DNA of 64,000 bases from Lautropia mirabilis (GTDB lineage Bacteria; Pseudomonadota; Gammaproteobacteria; Burkholderiales; Burkholderiaceae_E): contig NZ_LR134378.1 in assembly GCF_900637555.1 (NCBI RefSeq), positions 2,800,001 to 2,864,000 of the forward strand, read 5' to 3'. The notes beneath the pieces are model-generated. The model had not been told where the DNA came from. It searched no databases and worked only from the letters and a program-made list of their open reading frames with translations. Positions 54,683 through 64,000 of the stretch are shown one piece after another. Position 1 is the stretch's first letter, and each line of letters starts with the position of its first letter. The position numbers and the translations under genes were made by a program.

Positions 54683-55951
54683 TCAGCCTTGTCCTTCCCT
54701 GTCCGGTTTCCCCGTGCGCCCCACCCAGACGGCCACCCCCAGCAGCAGCACGGCCGCCAGGGCGTACGGCACGGTGGGCGAAATCTCATAGAGCAGCGCA
54801 CCGGCCAGCGGCCCCAGCACATTGCCCAGCCCTTGGGCCGCCCCTACCGAACCGGCCGCCGCACCCTGCTCGTGCGGCTGCACCGCATTGGCCGCCATGG
54901 CCGTGAAGGCCGGGAACACGAAGCCCATGCCCGCCGCTGCAACGAAGTAGGACAGCATCAGCGTCGGCACGCCGGTGGCCAGCAGCACCGATCCGAAGCC
55001 GATGCCGGCCGTGGTCATGCCGATGCAGATCATCCGGCCCGGTGGCAACATGACCCGCCGCACGACCATCTGCGTGATGATCAGCGCCACGCCCACAGTG
55101 GTCAGTGCCATGCCGGCCGCCTGCGCCCCTTCCCCGGGCGTCATGCCCAATCGGTCGATGGCAAAGAAGCCCACGACGATCTGACCCACGGCCACCGTGA
55201 ACAGCGCCGTGAAGGCCGCCACCATCGGGCGGCGCAACCTCGGATCCAACAGGCGCGGCGACTGTCCCGGACGTGCGCCGACCGGCGGCGTGGCCGGCAG
55301 GAACTTCCACAACACCGCCAGTCCCAGTGCCGGCAGCAGCGCCGTCAGATAGAGCGGAGCCTCCAGCCCGAAGTGCGTGAGCTGCGCCGCCAGTGCAGGC
55401 CCCAGCACCAGACCCGCTCCATTGGCCGCGCCCAGCGATGCCATCGCGGCCACACGCCGCTCGGGCGGCAGGTTGTCGGCGATCAGCGCCTGGCTGGCCG
55501 TGGGCGCCGCCGCATAGAAGCCGCCGATGGCGCCGCGCGTCAGCACCAGCCCGGCAAAGACCAGCCCGACACTCATCGGCACGCGCATGGCCGCCACCAG
55601 CCAGCCACTCATGGCGCAGTAGCTCACGAAGAAGCCGGCAAAGCCGGTGAGCATCACGGCCCGGCGGCCCAGGCGGTCACTGGCCCGGCCCCAGATCGGG
55701 GCCATCAGCATCCACAGCACCCCACTCACCGTCACCGCCATCCCGGCCTGCCACGGTGCCAGCCCCAGTTGACGCGACAGCGAGCCGACGATGGAGACAA
55801 AGGCCATCATCGCCATGGTGCCGCACATGTAGGCAAACAGGATCGGGCGCAGCGTGAAGGCGCGGCCCGATTGCCCTGCCGGAGGACCACCCGAATCGGG
55901 TGCTGGCGACGGGGTACGTTCGGAAACGGAAGATGGCGCGGCTTCTGGCAT
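54683..55951 (-). CDS. Major facilitator superfamily transporter
   Basis: About 422 residues with 12 hydrophobic helices. MFS signatures: GRASDRLGRRAVML between helices 2 and 3, and the C-terminal half beginning MVAAFTALFTVAVGQIVVGF. The GGFYAAAPTASQALIADNLP segment resembles drug:proton antiporters (TetA/Bcr-like). The N-terminal 25 residues are Ser/Pro-rich. Two starts are possible (55951 or 56005); neither has a good ribosome site. Convergent with the GST gene. Substrate unknown. Confidence 0.85.
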   Translation of the reverse strand: MPEAAPSSVSERTPSPAPDSGGPPAGQSGRAFTLRPILFAYMCGTMAMMAFVSIVGSLSRQLGLAPWQAGMAVTVSGVLWMLMAPIWGRASDRLGRRAVMLTGFAGFFVSYCAMSGWLVAAMRVPMSVGLVFAGLVLTRGAIGGFYAAAPTASQALIADNLPPERRVAAMASLGAANGAGLVLGPALAAQLTHFGLEAPLYLTALLPALGLAVLWKFLPATPPVGARPGQSPRLLDPRLRRPMVAAFTALFTVAVGQIVVGFFAIDRLGMTPGEGAQAAGMALTTVGVALIITQMVVRRVMLPPGRMICIGMTTAGIGFGSVLLATGVPTLMLSYFVAAAGMGFVFPAFTAMAANAVQPHEQGAAAGSVGAAQGLGNVLGPLAGALLYEISPTVPYALAAVLLLGVAVWVGRTGKPDREGQG

Positions 55952-56367
55952 GACGGGGGGCTGGCTCGAAAGGGACGGCAGGACACTGCCCGGCCGACGG
56001 CACATCGTCCGCAGCCATGGCAGGCGCTTTGCGCATTATGAGCCCGCCCCTGAAAGCGGCCCGGCAAATCCATATCGGCAACGGAAGCAACGCCCGAAGA
56101 ATGGAAGCAAAACCCGAAGACTTCCGTTCCGTCCATGGTTTAGGGATCGGGCGCAGGAACTGCGCGTCTGGCGCATCTCTGTCTGCCCGATCGGGCATGG
56201 GTGCCGCGACGGGTAAGACCGGATGGCCTCCACTCAGGGCTTCCCCTAAGACCGCCGGGTGTCACTTGCACAATTCATGCCAGCCCACGGACAATGGCGT
56301 CACATAAACATTCACATGACAGCGAGGTCCCGGTTCTCCCGGGCCTTCGTACAAGGAGACCCCCGCC
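55952..56367. other. 416-base divergent region between MFS gene and nhaC
   Basis: I see no supportable gene. Several short frames run through it, but none has a domain pattern. The nhaC promoter should lie around 56250-56330, which is AT-richer. The MFS promoter is in 55990-56060. Confidence 0.5.
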
Positions 56368-57834
56368 ATGCTGCAAAGCTTCAGGAACCGGAGCGACTAT
56401 CCGTTCTGGTTCGAGGTCGCACCACTTCTGCTGACCACTGCCATCCTGATGGTGCAGTTCTTCATCTTCAAGGACTACACGCCGCACGTCCCGCTGATCA
56501 TCGGCATCTGCATCACCGGGCTCTTCATGTCGCTCAAGGGCAGGAAGTGGATCGACATGGAGCACAACATGTACCGGGTCATGAAGGTGGCGCTACCCAC
56601 CATGGTCATCATCATGTGCGTGGGCATGGTCATCGCCAGCTGGATCGCTGCCGGCACGGTGCCCACCATCCTGGACTTCGGTCTGGGCATGCTCAGCCCG
56701 CGCATCTTCCTGCCCGCCACCTGCATCCTGGCCACGGTCGTGTCGCTGGCCACCGGCACCTCGTGGGGTACCGTGGGTACCGTCGGCCTGGCCATCATGG
56801 GCATTGCCCAGGCGCTGGGCGTGCCTGAATACTGGGCAGCCGGCGCCGTGGTCTCGGGCGCCTTCTTCGGTGACAAGATGTCGCCGCTCTCGGACACCAC
56901 CAACCTCACCCCCGCCGTGGCCGGCACCGACCTCTGGAGCCACATCCGGTCGATGCTCACCAACACCATCCCCGCCTACGCGCTCACGCTCATCATCTAC
57001 ACCTGGGTGGGCATGGACTATGGCACCGATGGCGGCATGGGCAGCCTGGAAATGCGCGAGGCCATCCAGAACACGGTCCAGAGCAACTTCCAGCTGGGCT
57101 GGGTCACCCTCATCCCGCCGGTCGTGGTCATCACCATGGGCTTTCGCAAGTACTCGGTGATGGGCACGCTGTGCACCGGCGTCTTCATCGGTGCGCTCAT
57201 CGCGGTGTTCTACCAGGGCGTGAGCCTCGACAAGATCTCCGGCATCCTGATGAACGGCTACACCGCCACCACCGGTCAGGAATACGTCGACAAGCTGCTC
57301 ACCAAGGGCGGCATCCTCAACATGGGCTGGGTCATCACCATGATGTTCCTGTCGCTGGCCTTCGTGGGCGTGCTGGAAGCCTATGGCACCTTCCACGCCA
57401 TCCTGCTCAAGATCAACAAGGTCATCTCCTCGCGCTTCTCGCTGGTGCTCACCTCGGCCGGCTCGGTGCTGACCGTGGGCATGGTGGCCGGTGAGGTCTA
57501 CACCTCGCTGGTGCTGCCCGGCCGCCTCATGAAGTCCAAGTACGCCGAGATGGGCTATGACCGCTCCATCCTGTCGCGCACCATCGAGGACTGGGGCACG
57601 CTGGTCTCGCCGCTCATCCCCTGGAACAACGGGGGCGCCTTCGTCACCAGCACGCTGGGCATCAGCGCCTTCCTCTACGCCCCGTTTGCCCTGTTCTGCT
57701 GGCTCTCGCCACTCATCGGGCTGATCTATGCCGCCCTGGGCTGGTTCACCCCGCTCGATCCGAAAGGACCGCAGAAGATCGAGGAAGAGGAGATGGAAGA
57801 CATCGCCGACGAGGTGCAAGACTACATGGTCTGA
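56368..57834 (+). CDS. nhaC: Na+/H+ antiporter NhaC
   Basis: 488-residue inner-membrane sodium/proton antiporter with 11-12 helices, start ATG 56368 after AAGGAG. Typical blocks are ATGTSWGTVGTVGLA, GAVVSGAFFGDKMSPLSDTT and TLVSPLIPWNNGGAF, all characteristic of NhaC. The C-terminal tail is acidic (KIEEEEMEDIADEVQDY). It would exchange Na+ for H+ and so work with the sodium pump encoded at 61156. Two hairpins follow before the convergent oxidase gene. Confidence 0.94.
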   Translation: MLQSFRNRSDYPFWFEVAPLLLTTAILMVQFFIFKDYTPHVPLIIGICITGLFMSLKGRKWIDMEHNMYRVMKVALPTMVIIMCVGMVIASWIAAGTVPTILDFGLGMLSPRIFLPATCILATVVSLATGTSWGTVGTVGLAIMGIAQALGVPEYWAAGAVVSGAFFGDKMSPLSDTTNLTPAVAGTDLWSHIRSMLTNTIPAYALTLIIYTWVGMDYGTDGGMGSLEMREAIQNTVQSNFQLGWVTLIPPVVVITMGFRKYSVMGTLCTGVFIGALIAVFYQGVSLDKISGILMNGYTATTGQEYVDKLLTKGGILNMGWVITMMFLSLAFVGVLEAYGTFHAILLKINKVISSRFSLVLTSAGSVLTVGMVAGEVYTSLVLPGRLMKSKYAEMGYDRSILSRTIEDWGTLVSPLIPWNNGGAFVTSTLGISAFLYAPFALFCWLSPLIGLIYAALGWFTPLDPKGPQKIEEEEMEDIADEVQDYMV

Positions 57835-57841
57835 ACGAACA

Positions 57842-57873
57842 ATGCCGGGCCCGTCTTGCGACAGGTCCGGCAT
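57842..57873 (+). terminator. Hairpin immediately after nhaC
   Basis: ATGCCGGGCC (57842-57851) pairs with GGTCCGGCAT (57864-57873), one mismatch. It starts 8 bases after the stop codon and lacks a strong T run. Confidence 0.45.
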
Positions 57874-57911
57874 CGATCAGGATTCATGCAGGCGGGATTT
57901 CCCGCCCCACG

Positions 57912-57937
57912 GTACGCCCCGCTTCATCGGGGCGTAC
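57912..57937. terminator. Perfect 10-bp hairpin between nhaC and oxidase gene
   Basis: GTACGCCCCG, loop CTTCAT, CGGGGCGTAC. It lies between the convergent genes, 22 bases before the oxidase stop, and may serve both. No T run. Confidence 0.5.
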
Positions 57938-57958
57938 TTGCATCCACCTGCCCATCCC

Positions 57959-60886
57959 TCAGTTCTTTTCGTTGAAGGTCGGCACGTAGAACACGCGACC
58001 GTAACGACGCCAGCTACCGGATTCCCCGAAGCTGGACTGGGTGCTGTAGCCCAGATACCAGCCGTCACGCATGCGGTAGAACTCGTTGACCGCCTGGGCG
58101 CCGCGCTGCGGGTAGCGCAGCACATGGAAGACGACGTGCTCGCGCGTCCAGCCGTTGCCCAGCCAGGGGTTGATGCTGAACAGGTAGCGGGCAGTGCCGT
58201 CCGCGCCGCGGGCCAGGTAGCGATACACGGGCACGGTGTTGCGCTGCGGCTTGGCGTAGGCGTAGAAGGCCAGCTCCTGACGGGTCCATTCACCGCTCAC
58301 CGACGCATCGGCACTGTACACATAGCGCAGGTCGCCATCACCGCCGGGGGCCACGTAGCGATACACACGCACCAGGTTGGCGGCTGCCAGCGCGGCATCC
58401 CGTTCGGCCTGGGCATCACGCAGCGTCACCTGCACGCGAGCCGAGACGGCCGAGGTGTTGCCGGCGCCATCCACCGCTTCCACCGTGTAGCTGTAGTCGC
58501 CGGGTTTCAGGTCGCGGTCGATGAGGCTCTCGGTCTGCAGCAGGTTGGGCGTGATGTCCATGCCGTCGCGGCGGACACGGTAGCCGGCCAGACCCGAGCC
58601 ACCCGCATCGCTGGACTTGCCCCAGGAAAGCTGCACGGCATCGTTGCCCTGGGCCTGGGCATGCACGCCGCCCGGCACGGAAGGCGCCTCGGTGTCACGC
58701 GGTGCTTCCGGCTCCTTCTGAGCGCGGCTCGCGGGCACGTGGAAGATGTGACCGGCGAACTCCCAGCCACTGCCTGCGCTGTTGCCGGCCGTGGCGTAGT
58801 TCAGGTACCAGCCACCACGCACCTGCTTGTACTCGTCCACGCCCGTGCGGCCTTCGCCTGGCTGGTTGTAGGCGTAGAAGGCGATGCCTTCACGCAGCCA
58901 GCCTGCCGAGCGCAGCGAACCGTCGGTGGTGTACTTGTAGCGCACCTTGCCGCCCGTGGTGGCCGAATAGCGATACACGGGCACCGTGTTGTTCTTCTGG
59001 CTGGCGTAGGCCAGGAAGGCCTCGCCCTGGCGAACCCACTCGCCACCCAGGGCCGGGTCCGGGCTGTAGCGGTAGCGCAGGCTGGTACCGTCATTGGCCG
59101 CATAGCGGTAGATGGGCACCACGTCCGGGTCGACCGTGGCCTGGCCAGCCACGTTCACGCGCACCATCTTCGAGATGGAGGGCGTGCCGGCCTCGTTCAG
59201 GATGAACACCATGTAGTAGCCGGGAGGCGTGTCGTTCACGTTGGACGGCAGCTTGGCCACCAGGCGGTTGCCTTCGCGGCGGAACGACAGCTCGATGAAG
59301 CGCTGGTTCATGTTGAACGAGTGCGTGACCGAGCCGGTGGCCACCATCGTCACGCGACGGATGGTCTCGGCCTGGGCGGATTCCAGCACCATGCTGCCGC
59401 CGGGCTGCACGACCATCGGGGCCTTGTCCAGCGTGGGACGCTGGGCCGGCGTGCCGTCAGCGTTGTACAGATAGGCCGGGTAGTAGACCTCGGCGTTGAG
59501 GTTGCTCTCCGGGCCATAGGCGCCGCCACCGCCGGTGAACAGCGAACCGTCAGGCAGCAGCGTGGCGGTGGAGTGGTAGAGGCGCATGCGCTTCTGCGAT
59601 GGGCCGCGCGTCCACACACCGGTCTTCGGGTTCCAGAATTCCAGGTGGTAGATGGGGTTGCGCGCCGTGGCCTTGTGGAAGTCGAAGTACTCGGCGCCCC
59701 CGCTGATGGCGACCGTACCATCGGCCAGCACGGTACTGTTGTGCCACATACGGGTGTTGCTCATCGTGCCGGCATCGGTCACCACGGGCTTGTCGCCGCG
59801 GATGTCGATGATGGCGGCACGGTTGCCCAGTGCCTCGGTCAGCAGGATGCGGCCCGGCTCGAACATGACGGCCGAACCTTCCCAGTCGGACTTGTAGTTC
59901 AGCGTGCCCAGGTCGGTACGGGTGCCGTTGCCGTCCAGCTTCATCCGGTACATCTGGGACTTGGAGAAGCCGAAGATGTTGCCGTCGGGGGCCACCCAGT
60001 TGCGCGGATAGTCCTCGCGCAGGTCGGAGGTGGTGATGCCGGACAGCAGGAAGTTGCTGCCGTCATTGCGACGGATCTCGGGGTGGTCGTTGCCACCCTT
60101 GCCGCCCTGCACGAAGACTTCGCCGTTGGGCAGCGTGGTGGCGGTGGCGTACCAGCGCTTGCGCTGCATCTTGGCAGCGGCCTCGATGGTGTTGCTGCCC
60201 GGGCGGAAGATGGTCGTGTCGTTGATGGGCTGATTGATGCTGCGGCCGCGGGCATCGCTGTAGATGTCGCCACCGGCGATGAACACGTCGCCGGTCAGCG
60301 GCAGCACTACCTGAGCCGAGCAGAAGATGTCGGTCTGGGTGGTGTTGGGCAGCGTGAGGTGGGAGGCCTCGTCACCACCCAGCGTCGGATCCCAGACGTC
60401 GTAGTAGAACTTGGCACCCTGCTCGCCCCGGTCGGTCGAGCCATAGGTCATCACGCGGCCATCGGGCAGCACCACGGCGTGGATGGGGATGAAGGCCCAC
60501 TTCATCTGGCCTCCCCAGGCACCTTCGGTGGCGGCCTTGGCGGCCACGGGCAGGGCCTTGCGGGCCACGACAGAATCGTTCACGTCGGCCGCTTCATCGG
60601 CCACCGGGAGGGTGCCGACGTTCTGCTCGGCACTGAAGTCGATGCCCTCGTTGGGCACGGCCGGCCGGCCATCCTGGGGGCCGTCGACATCCAGCGAGGC
60701 ATGCGCCTGCGAACTGGCCAGACCGCGGCCGGCATCAATCGCGCCGCCGGACGAGGCGGAAGCCCCCGCATCGCCGCCGCCTCCGCCGCAGGCGGCCAGG
60801 GTCAGCAACGCAGTCACGGAAGCAATGGCCAGCGCCTTGCGGCGCAGGTGGTCGGGCACGGCAACGGACGGGAAGGAGCGGATCAC
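57959..60886 (-). CDS. Lipoprotein copper-radical oxidase (galactose/glyoxal oxidase type) with duplicated C-terminal modules
   Basis: 975 residues. Signal peptide with lipobox LAAC (Cys33) and then a GGGGG run, so surface or outer-membrane anchored. Residues about 120-480 are a Kelch-type beta-propeller and 485-580 the DUF1929 immunoglobulin-like domain of galactose oxidase. The residues for the Cys-Tyr cofactor and copper are present: Cys189 (IFCSAQVV), Tyr246 (RWYATATTLPNG), Tyr437-His438 (MRLYHSTATLLPDG) and His522 (GSVTHSFNMNQR). After this come about 130 residues with repeated YRY/GGWYLNYATA motifs, a fibronectin type III domain (about 725-815), and the same kind of module again to the end. 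Likely oxidises an alcohol or aldehyde and releases H2O2. Divergent from nqrA. Confidence 0.88.
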   Translation of the reverse strand: MIRSFPSVAVPDHLRRKALAIASVTALLTLAACGGGGGDAGASASSGGAIDAGRGLASSQAHASLDVDGPQDGRPAVPNEGIDFSAEQNVGTLPVADEAADVNDSVVARKALPVAAKAATEGAWGGQMKWAFIPIHAVVLPDGRVMTYGSTDRGEQGAKFYYDVWDPTLGGDEASHLTLPNTTQTDIFCSAQVVLPLTGDVFIAGGDIYSDARGRSINQPINDTTIFRPGSNTIEAAAKMQRKRWYATATTLPNGEVFVQGGKGGNDHPEIRRNDGSNFLLSGITTSDLREDYPRNWVAPDGNIFGFSKSQMYRMKLDGNGTRTDLGTLNYKSDWEGSAVMFEPGRILLTEALGNRAAIIDIRGDKPVVTDAGTMSNTRMWHNSTVLADGTVAISGGAEYFDFHKATARNPIYHLEFWNPKTGVWTRGPSQKRMRLYHSTATLLPDGSLFTGGGGAYGPESNLNAEVYYPAYLYNADGTPAQRPTLDKAPMVVQPGGSMVLESAQAETIRRVTMVATGSVTHSFNMNQRFIELSFRREGNRLVAKLPSNVNDTPPGYYMVFILNEAGTPSISKMVRVNVAGQATVDPDVVPIYRYAANDGTSLRYRYSPDPALGGEWVRQGEAFLAYASQKNNTVPVYRYSATTGGKVRYKYTTDGSLRSAGWLREGIAFYAYNQPGEGRTGVDEYKQVRGGWYLNYATAGNSAGSGWEFAGHIFHVPASRAQKEPEAPRDTEAPSVPGGVHAQAQGNDAVQLSWGKSSDAGGSGLAGYRVRRDGMDITPNLLQTESLIDRDLKPGDYSYTVEAVDGAGNTSAVSARVQVTLRDAQAERDAALAAANLVRVYRYVAPGGDGDLRYVYSADASVSGEWTRQELAFYAYAKPQRNTVPVYRYLARGADGTARYLFSINPWLGNGWTREHVVFHVLRYPQRGAQAVNEFYRMRDGWYLGYSTQSSFGESGSWRRYGRVFYVPTFNEKN

Positions 60887-61155
60887 GGCGGTTTCCTGTG
60901 GGTTGAAGGGGCCGGCAAGCAGCCCGTATCGGAAACCCGCATCCTAGGGGATGGCCCCGATTCACGCCGTGCGATGCTTCACACTGGGCCTCCATCGAGT
61001 GGTCCGGACGGTTGCGCACGCACGATCGTCCAGGTTTTTTTAGAATGTTTGACAGAGTCGGGGTTCTTGTACCGTTCGGGACCGACAGACGGTCGGTTTG
61101 TTCGTAGAATCCGGGCTGACGACTGAATACTTAACACAGCAACCATAGGAACGAG
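60887..61155. promoter_or_regulatory. Divergent promoter region of oxidase and nqr operon
   Basis: 269 bases. A T-rich tract (61035-61042) and TTGACA (61050-61055) are promoter-like towards nqrA. ACCGAC (61081-61086) and GTCGGT (61092-61097), followed by TTGTT, form a small hairpin. The nqrA start has AGGAACGAG just upstream. I cannot assign exact start sites. Confidence 0.4.
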
Positions 61156-62505
61156 ATGGTCAGAATCAAGCGTGGCCTGGACATCCCCATCACAGGTGCA
61201 CCCGAGCAGCGGATCGAGACTGCCCGCGCGGTGCACCACGTGGCGGTGATCGGTTTCGACTATCACGGCCTGAAGCCGACAATGGCGGTGCAGGTGGGGG
61301 ACCGGGTACAGAAGGGCCAGCCGCTCTTCTCCGACAAGAAGAACCCTGGCGTGCAGGTCACGGCACCGGCCAGCGGCACGATCAGCGCCATCAACCGCGG
61401 CGAGCGGCGGGTGCTGCAGTCGGTCGTGATCGAGGTGGGCGACGAATCGGCGCCGGACGCCGCCCTGCGCTTTGCCCACTGTAGCCCCGACAAGCTGGGC
61501 TCGCTGTCCGGCGAGGCCGTGCGTGAGAACCTGCAGCGCTCAGGGCTCTGGACGGCGCTGCGCACGCGGCCGTTCAGCAAGATCCCGGCCGTGGATGCCA
61601 CGCCGGCACACATCTTCGTCACCGCCATCGACACCCATCCGCTGGCGGCCAATCCCGTCACGATCATCGCCGAACGGGCCGATGACTTCCGCCATGGCCT
61701 GGCGGTGCTCACGCGGCTGGCGCCGGTGTTCCTGTGCCGGGCGCCCGGCTCTGCCCTGCCCGGCGAGGACGTGAAGGGCGTGACGACCGAGACCTTCGAG
61801 GGACCTCACCCGGCAGGTCTGGCCGGCACGCACATCCATTTCCTGTATCCGGTCGATGCCACGCGCACGGTCTGGACCATCAACTATCAGGACGTGATCG
61901 CCATCGGTCACCTGTTCACCACGGGTGAGCTGGACACCACACGGGTGATCGCCCTGGGCGGCCCGGTGGTGAAGAAGCCGCGGCTGCTGCGTACCCGACT
62001 GGGCGCCAGCCTGGACGAGCTGGTGGCCAACGAGCTGGAGCCGGGCGAGAACCGCGTGGTTTCCGGCTCGCTGCTGGGCGGCCGCACGGCGCGCGGCGCC
62101 TGTGCCTTCCTGGGTCGCTACGACCTGCAGGTGAGCTGCCTGCGTGAAGGTACCGACCGGCAGATGTTCCACTTCCTGCGGCCGGGCTTCGACAAGCATT
62201 CGGTCAGCGGCGCCTTCGTCTGGAAGCTGTTCGGCCGCAAGCCGCTGGCCATGACCACCACCACCAACGGCAGCCCCCGGGCCATGGTGCCCACCGGCAC
62301 CTACGAGGCGGTGATGCCGCTGGACATCCTGCCCACGCAGCTGCTGCGCTCGCTCATCGTGGGCGACACCGAGATGGCCCAGAAGCTGGGGTGCCTGGAG
62401 CTGGACGAGGAAGACCTCGCGCTCTGCACCTATGCCTGTGCCGGCAAGTACGAGTATGGCCCGATTCTGCGGGACAACCTCACCCGCATCGAGAAGGAGG
62501 GCTGA
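61156..62505 (+). CDS. nqrA: Na+-translocating NADH:quinone reductase subunit A
   Basis: 449 residues, soluble subunit of the six-subunit NQR sodium pump, bearing the ubiquinone-binding region. [20 protein letters not shown] is the canonical start and [20 protein letters not shown] follows; the C terminus [20 protein letters not shown] contains the family Cys positions. First gene of nqrABC..., with nqrB starting 3 bases after its stop. NQR replaces or supplements complex I and builds a sodium motive force. Confidence 0.97.
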   Translation: MVRIKRGLDIPITGAPEQRIETARAVHHVAVIGFDYHGLKPTMAVQVGDRVQKGQPLFSDKKNPGVQVTAPASGTISAINRGERRVLQSVVIEVGDESAPDAALRFAHCSPDKLGSLSGEAVRENLQRSGLWTALRTRPFSKIPAVDATPAHIFVTAIDTHPLAANPVTIIAERADDFRHGLAVLTRLAPVFLCRAPGSALPGEDVKGVTTETFEGPHPAGLAGTHIHFLYPVDATRTVWTINYQDVIAIGHLFTTGELDTTRVIALGGPVVKKPRLLRTRLGASLDELVANELEPGENRVVSGSLLGGRTARGACAFLGRYDLQVSCLREGTDRQMFHFLRPGFDKHSVSGAFVWKLFGRKPLAMTTTTNGSPRAMVPTGTYEAVMPLDILPTQLLRSLIVGDTEMAQKLGCLELDEEDLALCTYACAGKYEYGPILRDNLTRIEKEG

Positions 62506-62508
62506 CCC

Positions 62509-63723
62509 ATGGGACTGAGAGCATTGCTTGACCGGATCGAGCCGCTGGTGCACAAGGGCAGCCGATTCGAGAAGCTGTATCCGCTGTACGAGGCCGCCGA
62601 CACCTTCCTGTACCGGCCGCGGCTGCTCACCCGCACCACGGCGCACGTCCGCGACAGCCTCGACCTGAAGCGGATCATGATCCTGGTGTGGCTGTGCACC
62701 TTCCCGGCCATGTTCTTCGGCATGTGGAACGTGGGCCATCAGGCCAACCTGGTCTTTGCCCAGCAGCCCGAGCTGCTGGCCGCGCAGACCGGCTGGCACA
62801 TCGAGATCGTGCGCATGCTGGCGGGCTTCGACCCGAACAGCTTCTACGACAACTTCGTCCAGGGGGCGGTGTACTTCCTGCCCATCTATGCCGTGACCTT
62901 CGCGGTTGGCGGCTTCTGGGAGGGTCTCTTTGCCACCATCCGCCGCCACGAGATCAACGAGGGCTTCTTCGTCACCTCGGTGCTGTTCTCGCTGACGCTG
63001 CCCCCCACCATCCCGCTGTGGCAGGTGGCGCTGGGCATCAGCTTCGGCGTCGTGCTGGGCAAGGAGGTGTTCGGCGGTACCGGCAAGAACTTCATCAACC
63101 CGGCACTGGCGGGCCGTGCCTTCCTCTTCTTCGCCTATCCGGCCTCCCTGTCCGGTGAATCCGTCTGGAACGTCGTGGACGGCTATGCCGGCGCGACGGC
63201 ACTGAGCCAGGCCGCAAGCAGCGGGGTCGGCGCCCTGGCGCAGAACGGCCTGAGCTGGACCGACGCCTTCCTCGGCTTCATGCCGGGCTCGATCGGCGAG
63301 ACCAGCACGCTGGCCATCCTGCTGGGCGGCAGCGTCCTGCTGCTGGCCCGGATCGCCGCCTGGCGCATCGTCGCCGGCGTGATGATCGGCATGGTGGCGC
63401 TCTCCACCCTCTTCAACCTGTTTGCTGCCGGCTCGACCAACCCGATGCTGGCCATGCCCTGGTACTGGCACCTGGTGCTGGGCGGTTTCGCCTTCGGCAT
63501 GATGTTCATGGCCACCGACCCCGTGTCGGCTTCCATGACCAACGCCGGCAAGTGGGCCTTCGGCATCGTGATCGGGGTGATGGTGGTGATGATCCGCGTG
63601 ATCAACCCCGCCTATCCCGAGGGCATGATGCTGGCCATCCTGTTCGGCAACCTGTGTGCGCCCCTGATCGACTACTTCGTGATCCAGGCCAACATCAAGC
63701 GGAGGGCCAAGCGCCGTGTCTAA
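62509..63723 (+). CDS. nqrB: Na+-translocating NADH:quinone reductase subunit B
   Basis: 404 residues, about ten membrane helices. Covalent FMN is carried by a Thr in [15 protein letters not shown], the family flavinylation site; attachment needs ApbE, which is not in the window. [19 protein letters not shown] and [18 protein letters not shown] are typical. Overlaps nqrC by 8 bases, so translation is coupled. Confidence 0.97.
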   Translation: MGLRALLDRIEPLVHKGSRFEKLYPLYEAADTFLYRPRLLTRTTAHVRDSLDLKRIMILVWLCTFPAMFFGMWNVGHQANLVFAQQPELLAAQTGWHIEIVRMLAGFDPNSFYDNFVQGAVYFLPIYAVTFAVGGFWEGLFATIRRHEINEGFFVTSVLFSLTLPPTIPLWQVALGISFGVVLGKEVFGGTGKNFINPALAGRAFLFFAYPASLSGESVWNVVDGYAGATALSQAASSGVGALAQNGLSWTDAFLGFMPGSIGETSTLAILLGGSVLLLARIAAWRIVAGVMIGMVALSTLFNLFAAGSTNPMLAMPWYWHLVLGGFAFGMMFMATDPVSASMTNAGKWAFGIVIGVMVVMIRVINPAYPEGMMLAILFGNLCAPLIDYFVIQANIKRRAKRRV

Positions 63724-64000
63724 ACAGCAAGAATCCATCGGCCGGACACTGCTGGTGGCCTTCGTCATGTGCCTGGTGTGCTCGGTGATCGTGGCCAGCG
63801 CGGCCGTGATGCTCAAGCCCGTGCAGCTCACCAACAGCCTGCTCGACAAGCAGCGCAACATCCTCGTCATCGCCGGCCTGATCCAGCCGGAAGCCAGCGC
63901 GCAGGAAGTTCAGCGCGTCTTCCGCGAGCGGATCCAGCCGCGTCTGGTGGACCTGGACAGCGGCCGCTTCGTCGAGGACGGCAAGCCCGAGACCTTCGAC
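63716..64000 (+). CDS. nqrC: Na+-translocating NADH:quinone reductase subunit C (3' truncated by window)
   Basis: GTG at 63716 overlaps the nqrB end. The visible 95 residues begin [20 protein letters not shown], with one membrane helix (about 11-34), then periplasmic sequence including [17 protein letters not shown], the conserved KQRNIL segment of NqrC. The FMN-attachment site lies beyond the window. Confidence 0.93.
   Translation, partial: MSKQQESIGRTLLVAFVMCLVCSVIVASAAVMLKPVQLTNSLLDKQRNILVIAGLIQPEASAQEVQRVFRERIQPRLVDLDSGRFVEDGKPETFD

Noticed and set aside
54539-56041. 500-codon plus-strand frame over the MFS gene
   Set aside because: Antisense shadow; His/Gln/Arg-rich with no motif.
56017-56307. 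96-codon plus-strand frame before nhaC
   Set aside because: No ribosome site, no domain and overlap with the probable divergent promoters; not enough to call a gene.

Overview
The window is a high-GC, gene-dense bacterial chromosome segment. It holds about 50 protein genes, two of them cut by the window edges, and no rRNA, tRNA, CRISPR array, prophage or complete insertion sequence that I can recognise. Gene content and order point to a betaproteobacterium of the order Burkholderiales: the aroA-cmk-rpsA-ihfB-lapA-lapB run, pilT-pilU, trifunctional PutA with a ribbon-helix-helix head, and a HemJ-type oxidase. Pyruvate formate-lyase with its activase, acetate kinase and a Na+-pumping NQR together suggest a facultative, host-associated or fermentative lifestyle. 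A Lautropia-like organism would fit, but that is inference only.

Layout. 1-2938: end of proA, hemJ-like gene, a THUMP rRNA methyltransferase. 3122-12458 (all minus): pilT-pilU, two alpha-carbonic-anhydrase paralogues (one without any zinc ligand), a GlpQ-type lipoprotein and the pflB-pflA operon. 13059-14759: two tandem LuxR-type quorum-sensing receptors with no synthase in the window. 15140-18922: sitABCD Mn/Fe transporter with a complex leader. 19011-24746: alpha/beta hydrolase, HAD phosphatase, rpsT, murJ, zinc-ribbon protein, ubiA. 24746-27554: ackA and a ComEA-like protein with a long basic tail. 27727-34094: lapB-lapA-ihfB-rpsA-cmk-aroA. 34234-38934: hypothetical gene, FKBP isomerase, glnS, and a Fur-box-preceded DUF2325 gene coupled to a 35-residue membrane peptide. 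38978-43951: DUF3108 protein, a TPM/TPM/LemA cluster, and outer-membrane phospholipase A. 44239-48201: putA. 48427-50951: NUDIX hydrolase, an orphan Phd antitoxin, a vapBC toxin-antitoxin pair and a YdeN-type hydrolase. 51166-57834: Kef-type antiporter, YafY regulator, GST, MFS transporter, NhaC. 57959-60886: a surface lipoprotein copper-radical oxidase. 61156-64000: nqrA, nqrB and the start of nqrC.

How the genes work together. PflB/PflA with AckA is a mixed-acid (formate/acetate) branch. NQR makes a sodium gradient that NhaC can use or balance. SitABCD and the Fur-boxed DUF2325 locus are the metal-responsive part. PilT/PilU retract type IV pili, and the ComEA-like protein fits DNA uptake through the same machinery.

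Most notable signals: (1) a family of three ~165-bp fold-back elements with IS5-like ends, two of which abut the stop codon of a minus-strand gene and one of which has compensatory changes in its central hairpin; (2) the zinc-less carbonic anhydrase paralogue; (3) the copper-radical oxidase with duplicated C-terminal YRY modules; (4) vapBC bracketed by a 75-bp direct repeat of the neighbouring gene's 3' end; (5) tandem LuxR solos; (6) a 35-residue membrane peptide downstream of a Fur box.
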